NCBI RefSeq assembly: GCF_000813005.1
Contig: NZ_JSYP01000021.1
Location: 28,197-92,196, forward strand
Source: Flavobacterium sp. KMS
GTDB taxonomy: Bacteria > Bacteroidota > Bacteroidia > Flavobacteriales > Flavobacteriaceae
Length of the DNA: 64,000 nucleotides
Direction of reading: 5' to 3'
Part shown: piece by piece, positions 53,616 through 63,549 of the stretch
How positions within the stretch are numbered: position 1 is the first letter of the stretch
Layout of the letters: the number at the start of each line of letters is the position of its first letter
Position numbers and translations under genes: made by a program
Notes under the pieces: generated by a model
What the model was told of the DNA's origin: nothing
What the model saw: only the letters and a program-made list of their open reading frames with translations
The model's database searches: none

Positions 53616-54211
53616 TTATTTATATAAAAGTTCTTGAGGATATTCTTCTATTAAATCACGTAAAATGTAATCATAATAAGCCTTTGAGTATTTAGGATTT
53701 TTCGCTTTCATGCTATCTATTTCCTGTAATGTTTTATCTCTGCCATTAAGATATAGTTTCATGATAAAATATTGTGTATACAGTAAGGAATCGTTAGGAG
53801 TACTTGTAATTTTATTTTGTATTAAATCGATATTTTTATAAATATACTTTTTCGAAAGTTCCATATCTTTCTGATTGTTTAAAGACTTAATTAAATTACT
53901 GGTAATTTCTTTTTGATATTTATCGAGTATAGTATCCTCTTGTAATAATTTTTCTAATTCATCATATTTTTTCATGTACATTAATAGGGGTAAGACTAAC
54001 TCTTTGTTGTCGTTGGTAATACCTTCTTCCTTATAAATTGTATTCTCATTTAATGATTTATAACTCTTTTCGAGAAACTTTTGATTCTTTGTTTTATAAT
54101 ATTCAGTTAAATACTGATTTGCTATTTTAAGGAATTAGTATCGTTTAAATTATCTTTTTTATTGCACGATACTAGTATTACACAGCTTATTAAATAGATT
54201 AAATTTTTCAT
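53616..54211 (-). pseudogene. Lipoprotein gene broken by a single-base frameshift
   Basis: On the minus strand the ATG at 54211 begins MKNLIYLISCVILVSCNKKD, a good lipoprotein signal with lipobox VSC. That frame stops at 54124-54122 after about 29 codons. A second frame, open from about 54134 through 53616, continues naturally as IANQYLTEYYKTKNQ..., giving 198 residues if one A is added to the A-run at 54128-54125 (TTAAAA). The downstream part is helical and charged (about 120 residues from an internal Met at 53981). Either a true 1-bp deletion in a homopolymer or a sequencing error. No family recognised. Confidence 0.72.
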
Positions 54212-54238
54212 AGTTTATTTGTTAGTCTAAATAAATTT

Positions 54239-54565
54239 TTAGTCTATTTGATACTTACTTCTTTTTCTTTTTAGAATAAAAAAAAGTAATAAGGTGATAA
54301 TTAAAGCGGTTAAAAATACATAAAATCTAAGATTGGTACTAGTTGTTCCTCCTTCATTATCCCATGGCGCACCTAATGTAATTATAGTAAGAATTGCTTC
54401 TACAAGACCAATGAATATTCTACCCAATATCCCATTTATTCCTTCGCCACAATCTTTGCAAACAGAAAAGCCATAAATAAATCCCGTTAATGGAAACGAA
54501 AATATAATACCTACAATTACAGAAATAAAGAGTAGTTTTCTTTCTGATGTTGTCTTTTTTTCCAT
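54239..54565 (-). CDS. Unrecognised three-helix membrane protein
   Basis: 108 residues. Helices at about 12-33, 47-66 and 78-97. A short loop after helix 1 has a CKDCGEG (CxxC) pair at about 36-42. Lys-rich end KRKRSKYQID. It is just upstream, on the same strand, of the broken lipoprotein gene (27 bases), so the two may form a unit. No family recognised. Confidence 0.65.
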   Translation of the reverse strand: MEKKTTSERKLLFISVIVGIIFSFPLTGFIYGFSVCKDCGEGINGILGRIFIGLVEAILTIITLGAPWDNEGGTTSTNLRFYVFLTALIITLLLFFILKRKRSKYQID

Positions 54566-54845
54566 CGATTAATTATTGTTCGAGTTACTTAATGGTTATG
54601 ACTTATTAATGTAATGTGTTTGCTACGAAGTTAGGAGAGTTCATAGAGTAATCAAAATAATTATTTAATTATATGACAAATAGGCTTCTATTTTTTCGTG
54701 TGTTTTTGATTTAAAACGCTTTAAATTGTAATATTACAAGGTATATTCTTAATATATTAACTTAATATTAACAAAATAAAACCTATGTTTAAGTTGGTTT
54801 ACTAAATTAATAAGTTAGTTTTACAAAAAATTAACAAGTTTTAAC

Positions 54846-55352
54846 GTGGTAAAAAATAAATTTAAATTATTGATAGCGGTTAATTTCTTACTATTAATAG
54901 TATTGATAGTTGCTCTAATTTTTGTAAGCTTAAAATTAAATACAAAAATTGTAGCTGTTAACAGTAGTATATTGTTTGATAATTTCATTATGACTAGAGA
55001 ATTAAAGAGAGTAGGAGAAAAAGAATTTCAGACTCGTAAAGTTCAAATCGATTCTTTGTACTCTTTATTACAGTCTCAATCAATTTCAGAGAACAAAAGA
55101 CAAATTTTATTGAAACAATTCATTTCGGATAAAGAAGAGCTAGTACAATTTAATCAAAGCTTTGCAATAAATGAATCTTCAAAAATTTGGTCAAGAATAC
55201 ATACTTATACTGAAGAGTTCTCAAAAGAAAATAGATACCAATTAATAATAGGTTCCGAAAATAAAACCCCTGTTTTATATACTGATGAAACAATTGATGT
55301 AACTCAAGATTTACTTAAATATATAAACAAAAGATATGAAGGGCTCAAATAA
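54846..55352 (+). CDS. OmpH/Skp-like membrane-anchored protein
   Basis: 168 residues from a GTG at 54846. One N-terminal membrane helix (LLIAVNFLLLIVLIVALIFV, about 9-28), then an OmpH-type layout: IVAVNSSILFDNFIMTREL (about 36-54), a helical coiled region (about 55-115) and the closing strand YQLIIGSENKTPVLYTDETI (about 134-153). OmpH/Skp are periplasmic chaperones for outer-membrane proteins; here it is anchored to the inner membrane. First gene of the giant-protein/LRR operon, so a dedicated chaperone role for the secreted giant is plausible. Confidence 0.72.
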   Translation: MVKNKFKLLIAVNFLLLIVLIVALIFVSLKLNTKIVAVNSSILFDNFIMTRELKRVGEKEFQTRKVQIDSLYSLLQSQSISENKRQILLKQFISDKEELVQFNQSFAINESSKIWSRIHTYTEEFSKENRYQLIIGSENKTPVLYTDETIDVTQDLLKYINKRYEGLK

Positions 55353-55938
55353 GTTGTTTTATCTTCTTTTGTTTTTAATGTTTATTTCTTGTAAAAAGGA
55401 AATAAACAATACTACAAAACAGTCAGAAATTAGAGACCGTTATTTCAATCTTGAAAGAATAGGATGGAAATCTCGTGTACATATTCAAACTGTCGATGAT
55501 ATAGCGTTTGCAGCAACAGAAGTTCCAATTCAATATTATTTATTGAAAGTCCTAGGGAAAGAAAATGTAGAAGTAGTCGATTCGCTGTATGAAGAAAATA
55601 AAAGAGAACGTGTTCTTGAATTTACATTTCAGCAAAATGAAGAGAAAGATTTACTTACAAAAGACTTCACAGGAATGGACTATACAGATGCCGTTAAATA
55701 TATGTCTTTCGGTCTCGAGAAAGATTTTTATGTAGTTACATCAAAGAAAGATACTATTGTTTGTTCTGGGGTAACTTTTGAACGCAATTATAAAATAGCT
55801 CCTTATCAAAGGGTTTTATTGTTTTTTTCAGGAATTGACCCTAATGAGAAAATTCAATTAGTTTACAACGATTACCTTTTTAGAAAAGGAATATTAAAAT
55901 TTATGTTTAAAGATCCCAATACTCAAATAGCGTTATGA
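55336..55938 (+). CDS. Unrecognised lipoprotein of the giant-protein operon
   Basis: 200 residues. N-terminal signal LFYLLLFLMFISCKKE with lipobox ISC (Cys near residue 19). The mature part is a polar alpha/beta protein (VDDIAFAATEVPIQYYLL, about 53-70). The start overlaps the OmpH-like gene by 17 bases, and its end overlaps the giant gene start by four, implying one transcript and coupled translation. No family recognised; likely accessory to the 1881-residue surface protein. Confidence 0.75.
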   Translation: MKGSNKLFYLLLFLMFISCKKEINNTTKQSEIRDRYFNLERIGWKSRVHIQTVDDIAFAATEVPIQYYLLKVLGKENVEVVDSLYEENKRERVLEFTFQQNEEKDLLTKDFTGMDYTDAVKYMSFGLEKDFYVVTSKKDTIVCSGVTFERNYKIAPYQRVLLFFSGIDPNEKIQLVYNDYLFRKGILKFMFKDPNTQIAL

Positions 55939-58900
55939 TTAAGCAGATTAAAAAAAATAGATTAAAAAAAACTATTGCTATTTATTTAGCTATGATGATT
56001 CTTTTAGAAACTTTTCAACCTATGCAAATGTACGCATTGACTGGAGGCCCATCACAACCAGAATTTGAATCTTTTACCCCAATTGGAACCTCAGATATGG
56101 TGGATTTAGCGAGTGGTGATTTCAATTATAACATTCCGATAATGGATGTTGGGGGGTATCCTTTAAACCTTGCTTACAATTCGGGTGTTACTATGGATCA
56201 GGAAGCTTCTTGGGTAGGATTGGGATGGGATTTAAATGTTGGTCAAATTTCGAGACAATTACGAGGATTACCAGATGACTTTAATGGTGATGAGATGACT
56301 TATGAAAACAATATGAGACCTAATGTAACAGTTGGAGCAAATGTTAATGTCTTTTTTGCTGCCTTTGGAGTTAAAGAAGCAAAATTGAACGCTGGTATGG
56401 GAGTTAAATATAATAACTATGATGGATTTGGAGCTTCTGCAAATGGAGGTTTGAGTTTTCAGATAGCCGATAATTTAAGAGTTGGTATGGATTTGGAATC
56501 ATCTGCATCAGAAGGAGTATCCATAGCTCCAAGTATTTCATTTTCTAAAAAAATAGGTGAAGCAGATTCTGGTAATATTGATCTGGGAGCTAATGCTGGT
56601 GTAAGTTATAATAGTAGGAAAGGGATAGAAAGTACAACAATGTCTTTTATGGCTTCAAAAGAAATCAAGAATGAAAAGATAAATCGAATAATGATAAATG
56701 AAATAGGGAAAAGCTTTTCAGGTTCTCTTTCTGTTATAGATGCTTCCTATACTCCAACTAAGCGTGTAGGAATGGTTTCTTCAAACTATATGTTTAGTTT
56801 AAACATTCAGGGAGAATTTTGGGGTGCCGAACCTGGTTCTAAATTTTCAGGATACCGTATAAGTCAAGGGGTAAAAGAGTCTGAAAAGTATAAAACGGAA
56901 AAGGCTTATGGTTTTGAAAATAGTTATAATGCAGGCAAATCAGATATTTTAGATTTTAACAGGGAGAAAGACCGAACATTCAACAAAAACACAACCTCTT
57001 TACCTTTAACTAATAATACCTATGATTTATATAGTGTACAGGGACAGGGAGTTGGAGGGATGTATCGTCCTTACAAATCACAAGTTGGTTATGTTTATGA
57101 TAAGGAAATTCATGATGAAAGTAGTGGAGGTTCTTTAGGAGGTGAAATAGGGGCTGGTGGAGGATTCCATGTGGGGTTTGATGCTACAGTGACTATTGGA
57201 AAAAGCAGTAGCTCTTTGTGGGAAAATTTAAATCCAGCATTAGGAAGATTCAGAGAGAAAAAAATTGGAAACAGGCCTGATTATGAGAAAGTATTTTTTA
57301 AGAATATTGGAGGGACTCAGGTTGATAAAGAACTAGATTTATTTGATAATAAACTAGGAGGCTATGATGCTATAAAATTAGATTTAAATGGTGGTAAATT
57401 TTCGAGAAGTACCAGTTTAAACTATTTTAAAAATAGTGGAGTGATTACTAATACAGGAACTATTAAAAGAGAGTCATCTCGTTTATCCAGAAATCAGTCT
57501 ATTCAAAATATTACTAAAGCAGAATTAAAAAAATATAGTCCAAAAAATAAGGCTAGCGAATTTGCCAAAGATCATCATACTGCCGAGGTAAGAATCACAA
57601 AAGAAGGAGGGGAGCGATATATTTATGGTAGAGCTGTATATAATACAATAAAGAAAGAAGCCACATTTGATCTAAGCGAGAAAGATAATCCTAATAGAAG
57701 AGTTAGTTTTATAAATGGATTGGTGACTTATACTCCTGATGTTGATAATTCATCTAGAAATTCCAAGGATGGAGATCAATATTTTAATAGAGTCACTACG
57801 CCTGCATATGCTCATTCTTATTTATTGACTTCAGTTCTATCATCAGATTATCAAGATTTAGAAAATGATGGCCCTACGGATGATGATTTAGGTACTTATA
57901 CCAAATTTGAATACGAAAATAAAACTCCTAATAAAGCAAGTCTTTATAAGTGGAGAGTTCCTTTTAAAGCGAATCAAGCAAATTATGATGAAGGTTTACG
58001 ATCAAGTAAAAAAGATAATAGAGGAAATTATCAATATGGAGAAAAAGAATTACTTTATATAAAGAAAATAGTAACAAAAACTCATATTGCTATTTTTAAT
58101 CTTTCACCACGAAATGATGGATATGGTGTTAAGGATGAAAACGGTGGTCGTGGAGATGATTCTAAAATGTACAAATTAGATAAAATTTCTTTGTATTCGA
58201 AACCAGAATACCTACTACATGGAGAAAAGGCCACTCCTATAAAAGAGGCAAATTTCGAATACAACTATAGCTTATGTCAAAATATTGATAATAGCATAAA
58301 TAATGGAGGAAAATTAACATTAAGTAAAGTGTATTTTACTTATAAAAAATCAAACATGGGAAAATTTACACCTTATGTTTTTGATTATGCTCCTAAAGTT
58401 CTAGTAGACACACCAAGCTACCAGATTGAAAATGATTTAATTAATAATCCTCCTTATAATATGAAGGCGTATGATGTATGGGGGAATTATAAACCTGTCA
58501 ATGATAAATTAGGTCCAGAAACTACATCTAAATTATCTAACCCTGAATATCCGTTTGTAGAACAAAGCAATAGAGAAATCGTAAATGAATATGCAAGTGT
58601 ATGGTTATTAAAAACTATTAGATTGCCTTCTGGTGGTTTAATGGAATTAAATTATGAAGCAGATGATTATGGATATGTACAAGATAAGGATGCAATGCAG
58701 ATGTTCAAAGTCGTTGGAAGTGGTACAAAATCTGGGCTAACTACTGCTAATATTGATTCTCCTGACAAAATGCAGCAGAGAAATTTAGGAGAATATATAT
58801 ATGTAGCATTAGATCATAAAATAGATGAAAAATTATCAATTAATGATTCGCAAATTCCAAAGATTTTTTATGATAGGTATATAAAAACGATTGGAGATGA

Positions 58901-61580
58901 TAGTAATCCATTATATTTTAGATTTTTATTAAATATGAATCCTAATCCTTCATCGGTAATAGATGGAAGCGAAAAATATGATTTTGTCACTGGATATCTT
59001 AATATAGATAAAGATTCGAAATCTGATTTTGGATTTTTAGAAACAAATGGAAAACAATATGTCGCCATACCAATTAGGTATGTTGGAAAAGGAGATGGAT
59101 TTGATCCTAATAAAAAAGAGGTAAACCCAATTATAAAAGCAGGTTGGAATTTTGGCAGACATAATCTAAACAGACTTGTTTATAGTATGCACAACGAAGA
59201 GGACACTAATAATTTAAAAGGTGTTGTTATGGAACTTATAGGATGGATGCCAACACTTTTAGATATTTTTAAAAGCCCAAATACTAAATTAGAAAAAACT
59301 GGTATTGCAAGTAAATTTATTAGTAATAAATCCTGGATTAGATTATTACAACCTGATGGAAGAAAAATAGGGGGGGGCAGTAGAGTTAAGGATATTCAAA
59401 TTCATGATCAATGGGATGTGATGACTAATAATACTAAAACTAGTGGTTATCAGCAATCTTACGGACAAAAATATATTTATGAAACGGAAAACGGAAAGTC
59501 TTCTGGAGTAGCTACTTATGAGCCTTTAGGATGTAAAGAAAATCCATTTGTAAAACCTTCTTATGATCAAAAGAGAAGAGAATTATTATTAGGTCCGGAT
59601 GTTGATAATTATGTTGAAGAACCTTTTGGAGAATCTTTCTTTCCTGCACCAAAGGTTACTTATAGTAGAGTTACAGTAACTAATTTACCAAGAAATAAAT
59701 ATAATGATAAAAAAGAAGTAACAGCAACCGTAAAAAAGCATGCAACAGGATCTGTAGTTACTGAATTTTATACATCTAAAGATTTTCCAACTATTGTTGA
59801 TCGTACAACCTTATCTTCTAATTATGATACTTCTACAGCATTATCTAATATACTTAATTTAAATGTTAGAGATCATATTACATTATCGCAAGGATATGCT
59901 GTACATACTAATGATATGGATGGTAAAATGAAAAATCAGCGCATATATGGTGAAGGTCAAAAAGATTATATTTCGGGTGTTGATTATAAATATAATTTAA
60001 CTACAAAAAGTAATACTAAAAATCAAGGTAGACTTGATAATTTTGTAAAAACTATTGATTCAAAAGGAGTTATATCTTCTAAATTGGTTGGTGTTGATTA
60101 TGATGTAGTCAATGATTTTAGAGAAAGTAAAACAACAAGTTCTACTGGAGGAATCCATTTAAATGTGGCAACCTTACCATTTACATTTATTGTAATAGTA
60201 ATCCCAACGCCAATACCAAGTTATTCTAAACATGAAAGTCAAATTAGGACTGCAGTAACTACAAAGGTTATCCATAGTAGTGGTATTCTTTCAGAAAAAG
60301 TTGCCTATGATTTAGGATCAAAAGTATCAACCAAGAATTTAGCGTGGGATGCAGAAACGGGAGATGTTTTATTGACCCAAACCGTAAATGAGTACAATGA
60401 CAACTATTTTAATTTTAATTTCCCTGCTTATTGGAGTTATGTTGGTATGAGTCAAGCTGCCAAAAATGTAGGATTGGAATGGGAAATAAATAAAACAGGA
60501 AACAATCAATACCAATTTGTTGGAGAACATAAAGAATCAGATTATTTAATGGATGGAGACGAAGTGTGGATTAATGTAATTACTTCGGATAATCGTACCA
60601 AAATACCCAAGAGGGCTTGGGTTGTAAAAGTAAACACAGCTAATTTTCAACTTATTGATGAAAGGGGAATATTAATTAAAGCAGATGTTATAAATACTGG
60701 TAAAATAAAAGTAATTCGTTCCGGATATCGAAACATGCAAATGGTATCTATGGCAAGTGTAACTTCTATGACAAATCCATTATATAATTATGATAGTAAT
60801 AATAATGTAACTACAATAAAAGGGAACATAGGAGAGAATCCTTATATGTCGGCTACATCAAATAATAGGATTGTTAATGCTTCTGCGGTGGAGTATAATA
60901 ATATATGGCCGTCTCAATGTGAATGTAATTTACCTAAAATGACTTTTACAGATAGTGGAGTATTGAAATTCGAATACGAAAATACCAACAGTAATATCGA
61001 AGAGGAAGATATTATTAAAATATCATATAATCCATATCTACATAATGTTTTAGGTAATTGGAGAGCCAATAAATCATTCGCTTATTTAACTGGGAGAAAT
61101 TATACTATTGACCCTACTCCTCGTAAGACAGGTTTCTTTACCGATTTTTACCCTTTTTATGTGTTTACTACCAAAAATAATAGTTGGGAAAAAACAACAG
61201 GAACAAATTATGACAGATGGACATTTGCATCAGAGGTTACCCAGTACAATCCTGCGGGTCAAGAGATAGAAAATAAAGATGCTTTAAAACGTTATTCATC
61301 AGCTTTATATGGGTATAATAATCGTTTTCCTGTAGCTGTGGCTTCAAATACTAAATACAGTGAGTTAGCTTCTGATGGATTTGAGGATTATAATTTCTCA
61401 GATTGCGGTGCAGCTTCGCACTTTGATTTTCAGGGACAATTAAAAACCAATGATGTTAGCATATCTGATAAACAATCACATACTGGTAAAAAAAGTTTAA
61501 AAATTGCTCCAAATAAAAAGACAATTATAAAAAAGCAGGTTGTTACATGTATTACTGCTGATGCTGCTAATAAAAAATAA
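55935..61580 (+). CDS. Giant surface protein with RHS/polymorphic-toxin-type N-terminus
   Basis: 1881 residues. After a signal-anchor (IAIYLAMMILLETFQPMQ, about 14-31) comes the segment PEFESFTPIGTSDMVDLASG (about 42-61), continuing through NIPIMDVGGYPLNLAYNSGV (about 67-86) and SWVGLGWDLN, which opens many Bacteroidetes RHS-repeat/SpvB-like surface proteins. The rest is rich in beta structure with Tyr/Asn/Gly. I see no RHS core (DPxGR-type), YD-repeat array, toxin domain or T9SS C-terminal domain; the end ITADAANKK is abrupt, and the next gene starts 11 bases later. A G8 tract at 59370-59377 lies in the gene. It may be the N-terminal half of a split RHS-type system. Function is not established. 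Confidence 0.8.
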   Translation: MIKQIKKNRLKKTIAIYLAMMILLETFQPMQMYALTGGPSQPEFESFTPIGTSDMVDLASGDFNYNIPIMDVGGYPLNLAYNSGVTMDQEASWVGLGWDLNVGQISRQLRGLPDDFNGDEMTYENNMRPNVTVGANVNVFFAAFGVKEAKLNAGMGVKYNNYDGFGASANGGLSFQIADNLRVGMDLESSASEGVSIAPSISFSKKIGEADSGNIDLGANAGVSYNSRKGIESTTMSFMASKEIKNEKINRIMINEIGKSFSGSLSVIDASYTPTKRVGMVSSNYMFSLNIQGEFWGAEPGSKFSGYRISQGVKESEKYKTEKAYGFENSYNAGKSDILDFNREKDRTFNKNTTSLPLTNNTYDLYSVQGQGVGGMYRPYKSQVGYVYDKEIHDESSGGSLGGEIGAGGGFHVGFDATVTIGKSSSSLWENLNPALGRFREKKIGNRPDYEKVFFKNIGGTQVDKELDLFDNKLGGYDAIKLDLNGGKFSRSTSLNYFKNSGVITNTGTIKRESSRLSRNQSIQNITKAELKKYSPKNKASEFAKDHHTAEVRITKEGGERYIYGRAVYNTIKKEATFDLSEKDNPNRRVSFINGLVTYTPDVDNSSRNSKDGDQYFNRVTTPAYAHSYLLTSVLSSDYQDLENDGPTDDDLGTYTKFEYENKTPNKASLYKWRVPFKANQANYDEGLRSSKKDNRGNYQYGEKELLYIKKIVTKTHIAIFNLSPRNDGYGVKDENGGRGDDSKMYKLDKISLYSKPEYLLHGEKATPIKEANFEYNYSLCQNIDNSINNGGKLTLSKVYFTYKKSNMGKFTPYVFDYAPKVLVDTPSYQIENDLINNPPYNMKAYDVWGNYKPVNDKLGPETTSKLSNPEYPFVEQSNREIVNEYASVWLLKTIRLPSGGLMELNYEADDYGYVQDKDAMQMFKVVGSGTKSGLTTANIDSPDKMQQRNLGEYIYVALDHKIDEKLSINDSQIPKIFYDRYIKTIGDDSNPLYFRFLLNMNPNPSSVIDGSEKYDFVTGYLNIDKDSKSDFGFLETNGKQYVAIPIRYVGKGDGFDPNKKEVNPIIKAGWNFGRHNLNRLVYSMHNEEDTNNLKGVVMELIGWMPTLLDIFKSPNTKLEKTGIASKFISNKSWIRLLQPDGRKIGGGSRVKDIQIHDQWDVMTNNTKTSGYQQSYGQKYIYETENGKSSGVATYEPLGCKENPFVKPSYDQKRRELLLGPDVDNYVEEPFGESFFPAPKVTYSRVTVTNLPRNKYNDKKEVTATVKKHATGSVVTEFYTSKDFPTIVDRTTLSSNYDTSTALSNILNLNVRDHITLSQGYAVHTNDMDGKMKNQRIYGEGQKDYISGVDYKYNLTTKSNTKNQGRLDNFVKTIDSKGVISSKLVGVDYDVVNDFRESKTTSSTGGIHLNVATLPFTFIVIVIPTPIPSYSKHESQIRTAVTTKVIHSSGILSEKVAYDLGSKVSTKNLAWDAETGDVLLTQTVNEYNDNYFNFNFPAYWSYVGMSQAAKNVGLEWEINKTGNNQYQFVGEHKESDYLMDGDEVWINVITSDNRTKIPKRAWVVKVNTANFQLIDERGILIKADVINTGKIKVIRSGYRNMQMVSMASVTSMTNPLYNYDSNNNVTTIKGNIGENPYMSATSNNRIVNASAVEYNNIWPSQCECNLPKMTFTDSGVLKFEYENTNSNIEEEDIIKISYNPYLHNVLGNWRANKSFAYLTGRNYTIDPTPRKTGFFTDFYPFYVFTTKNNSWEKTTGTNYDRWTFASEVTQYNPAGQEIENKDALKRYSSALYGYNNRFPVAVASNTKYSELASDGFEDYNFSDCGAASHFDFQGQLKTNDVSISDKQSHTGKKSLKIAPNKKTIIKKQVVTCITADAANKK
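59370..59377 (+). repeat. G8 homopolymer in the giant surface-protein gene
   Basis: Eight G in a row encode part of KIGGGSR. In such AT-rich coding DNA this is the only run of its kind that I noticed. Slippage would shift frame and truncate the protein after about 1145 residues. Phase variation is a hypothesis. Confidence 0.6.
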
Positions 61581-61591
61581 TTAAGACTATC

Positions 61592-63475
61592 ATGAAATCA
61601 ACCTATACATTAGTTTTTAGCATTATAAGTTTTCTTATTACAACGACTATTTTTTCTCAGGATTTTACTGATCAGGAAATAGATTTTGATGTAGAACAAG
61701 CTACAATCCGATTAAAGCAGAGGGGGCTTAATGATCCTGAAGAGATTAATCGAGAGATAAAAATCATGCAACAGATGCACGTTGCAGAGTATCAATCAAT
61801 TAAAAGAAATGAGGAAGAGGTTTTACAAAATATAAATCTTCTGCAAAATTCGAAAAGAGAACTACTAAAAGCTACTGAAGCAACAGATATTTCGTCCTCA
61901 GAAAAAGACGCACTACTAGCACTATACAATAGTACCAATGGAGCAAACTGGAAGAATAAACAAGGCTGGGATTTTAATAAACCGGTTACTTCTTGGGATG
62001 GGGTTACAGGGTGGTATGGACTTTCTGTGACTAATGGGCATCTGACTTATTTAAATTTAGAAAATAACAACTTAAATGGATCTCTACCCGCAGAAATAGA
62101 AGAATTAAAATACTTAACCTATTTTAATGTAAATGTTAATAAAGTTACGGGTAATATACCTCCTGAGATAGGACAACTGGAAAACTTGCAGATTTTATAT
62201 TTGAATCAAAACGAATTTACGGGTACTATCCCTTTAGAGATAATGCAGCTTAAACAACTACAAGTTTTAGATTTAAGAGCTAATAAACTTACTGGAGAAA
62301 TTCCAGTATCGATAAAGGAACTTACTAAATTAAAAACTTTAAATCTTGGTTCCAATCAATTAACGGGGACTATTCCATCAGGAATAGGGCAACTTGAGAA
62401 TTTAGAAATGTTAGCTTTAAGTAACAATCAACTTACTGGTGGTATAATTCCAGAAATAGTAAAACTTTCAAAACTTTACCTCTTATTTTTACACAACAAT
62501 CAATTGACAGGATCTATACCCATAGGAATTGGTCAACTAGAATATTTGAGGGAAATCTATCTGTACAATAATGAATTGAGTGGAACAATCCCAAAAGAAA
62601 TTGGGCAATTAAAAAACTTAACCGTTTTTTCAGTAAACTATAATAAATTTAGTGGAGAGATTCCCAAAGAACTTGGTAATCTAAAAAAGTTAAAAACATT
62701 ATATTTATCTGTAAATCAATTAACAGGTCTTGTTCCTCCAGCAATATATGAGTTATTATTGCTTGAGGCTTTACATCTTGGAGAAAATCAGCTGACAGGT
62801 ACAATTCCATTGGATATAAACAAAATGACCAATTTAAGCTTCCTGGCTTTCAATAATAATAAATTTACAGGAATTATTCCACCGGCAATAGGGCAGTTAA
62901 CAAAACTTAATTCCCTCTTTTTGCATGGTAACCAGTTTTCAGGTTCTATTCCTTCTGAAATAAGTCAGTTAACCAATCTTTCTTCTGCTTTTAATTTATC
63001 ATATAATCTATTAGAAGGACCTATTCCTAATCTGGACAAAATTGGATTGTCAGCAAATTTTGGTTTACATGGTAATAAATTTAGGTTTATCGACTTAATG
63101 TCCCAGTATCCTGTTCTTAATAGCAGAACGAAGTTTACTTATAATACTCAAAAATTAGTAGACACACCAAAAACAATCAACGGTGATATTGGAAGAAGTA
63201 TAACAATGACAATGTATGAGGATAATAGGTATTTACCTGAAGAAACTTTTCAATGGTATAAGAATGGAAAAATAATTCCTGGCGCTACTTCAAGGCTATA
63301 TGTGATATCAAATATAACATCGCCTGATGCGGGAACTTACTATTGCGAAGCAAGACATCCAATCCTTTCAAATTATAAAAATACTATAGATTATTTAGTT
63401 TTAAAGAGAGATACAATAACCTTAATCACCGGGCCCTGTAAACCAGTAGTAGGTGTTATTAAAATTAATAAATAG
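61592..63475 (+). CDS. Secreted plant-type LRR protein with Ig-like C-terminus (copy 1)
   Basis: 627 residues. Signal peptide ends TIFSQD (about 19-24). A helical N-terminal cassette (about 25-95) contains SSSEKDALLALYNSTNGANW (about 100-119) and WDGVTGWYGLSV, typical of the cap of bacterial plant-type LRR proteins. About 14 repeats of LxxLxxLxLxxNxLTGxIP follow (about 140-470). A C-terminal Ig-like domain has TFQWYKNGKIIPGATSRLYV (about 550-569) and DAGTYYCEA. The end CKPVVGVIKINK lacks a clear T9SS sorting domain. It starts 11 bases after the giant gene, and copy 2 follows. Probably a cell-surface binding protein. Confidence 0.88.
   Translation: MKSTYTLVFSIISFLITTTIFSQDFTDQEIDFDVEQATIRLKQRGLNDPEEINREIKIMQQMHVAEYQSIKRNEEEVLQNINLLQNSKRELLKATEATDISSSEKDALLALYNSTNGANWKNKQGWDFNKPVTSWDGVTGWYGLSVTNGHLTYLNLENNNLNGSLPAEIEELKYLTYFNVNVNKVTGNIPPEIGQLENLQILYLNQNEFTGTIPLEIMQLKQLQVLDLRANKLTGEIPVSIKELTKLKTLNLGSNQLTGTIPSGIGQLENLEMLALSNNQLTGGIIPEIVKLSKLYLLFLHNNQLTGSIPIGIGQLEYLREIYLYNNELSGTIPKEIGQLKNLTVFSVNYNKFSGEIPKELGNLKKLKTLYLSVNQLTGLVPPAIYELLLLEALHLGENQLTGTIPLDINKMTNLSFLAFNNNKFTGIIPPAIGQLTKLNSLFLHGNQFSGSIPSEISQLTNLSSAFNLSYNLLEGPIPNLDKIGLSANFGLHGNKFRFIDLMSQYPVLNSRTKFTYNTQKLVDTPKTINGDIGRSITMTMYEDNRYLPEETFQWYKNGKIIPGATSRLYVISNITSPDAGTYYCEARHPILSNYKNTIDYLVLKRDTITLITGPCKPVVGVIKINK
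61790..62030 (+). repeat. Duplicated ~241-bp segment (partner at 63760-64000)
   Basis: The segment 61790-62030 is identical to 63760-64000 (offset 1970) apart from one base (A at 61860, G at 63830). It covers the end of the N-terminal cassette and the LRR cap of the two LRR genes. The similarity is lower just upstream (signal peptides differ) and continues past the window edge. Confidence 0.9.
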
Positions 63476-63495
63476 TTACTAGTATTATGTAATTA

Positions 63496-63534
63496 AAATA
63501 TAATTAACAATAATAATAATGTTAATTATATTTG
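63496..63534 (+). promoter_or_regulatory. 14-bp palindrome over a -7-like element before LRR copy 2
   Basis: Perfect inverted repeat AAATATAATTAACA (63496-63509) / TGTTAATTATATTT (63520-63533) with a 10-base ATAATAATAA loop. TATATTTG (63527-63534) matches the TAnnTTTG -7 element, 15 bases before the ATG at 63550. There is no T-run, so an operator over a separate promoter is more likely than a terminator. Confidence 0.45.
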
Positions 63535-63549
63535 TAAAATAAGATAAAT

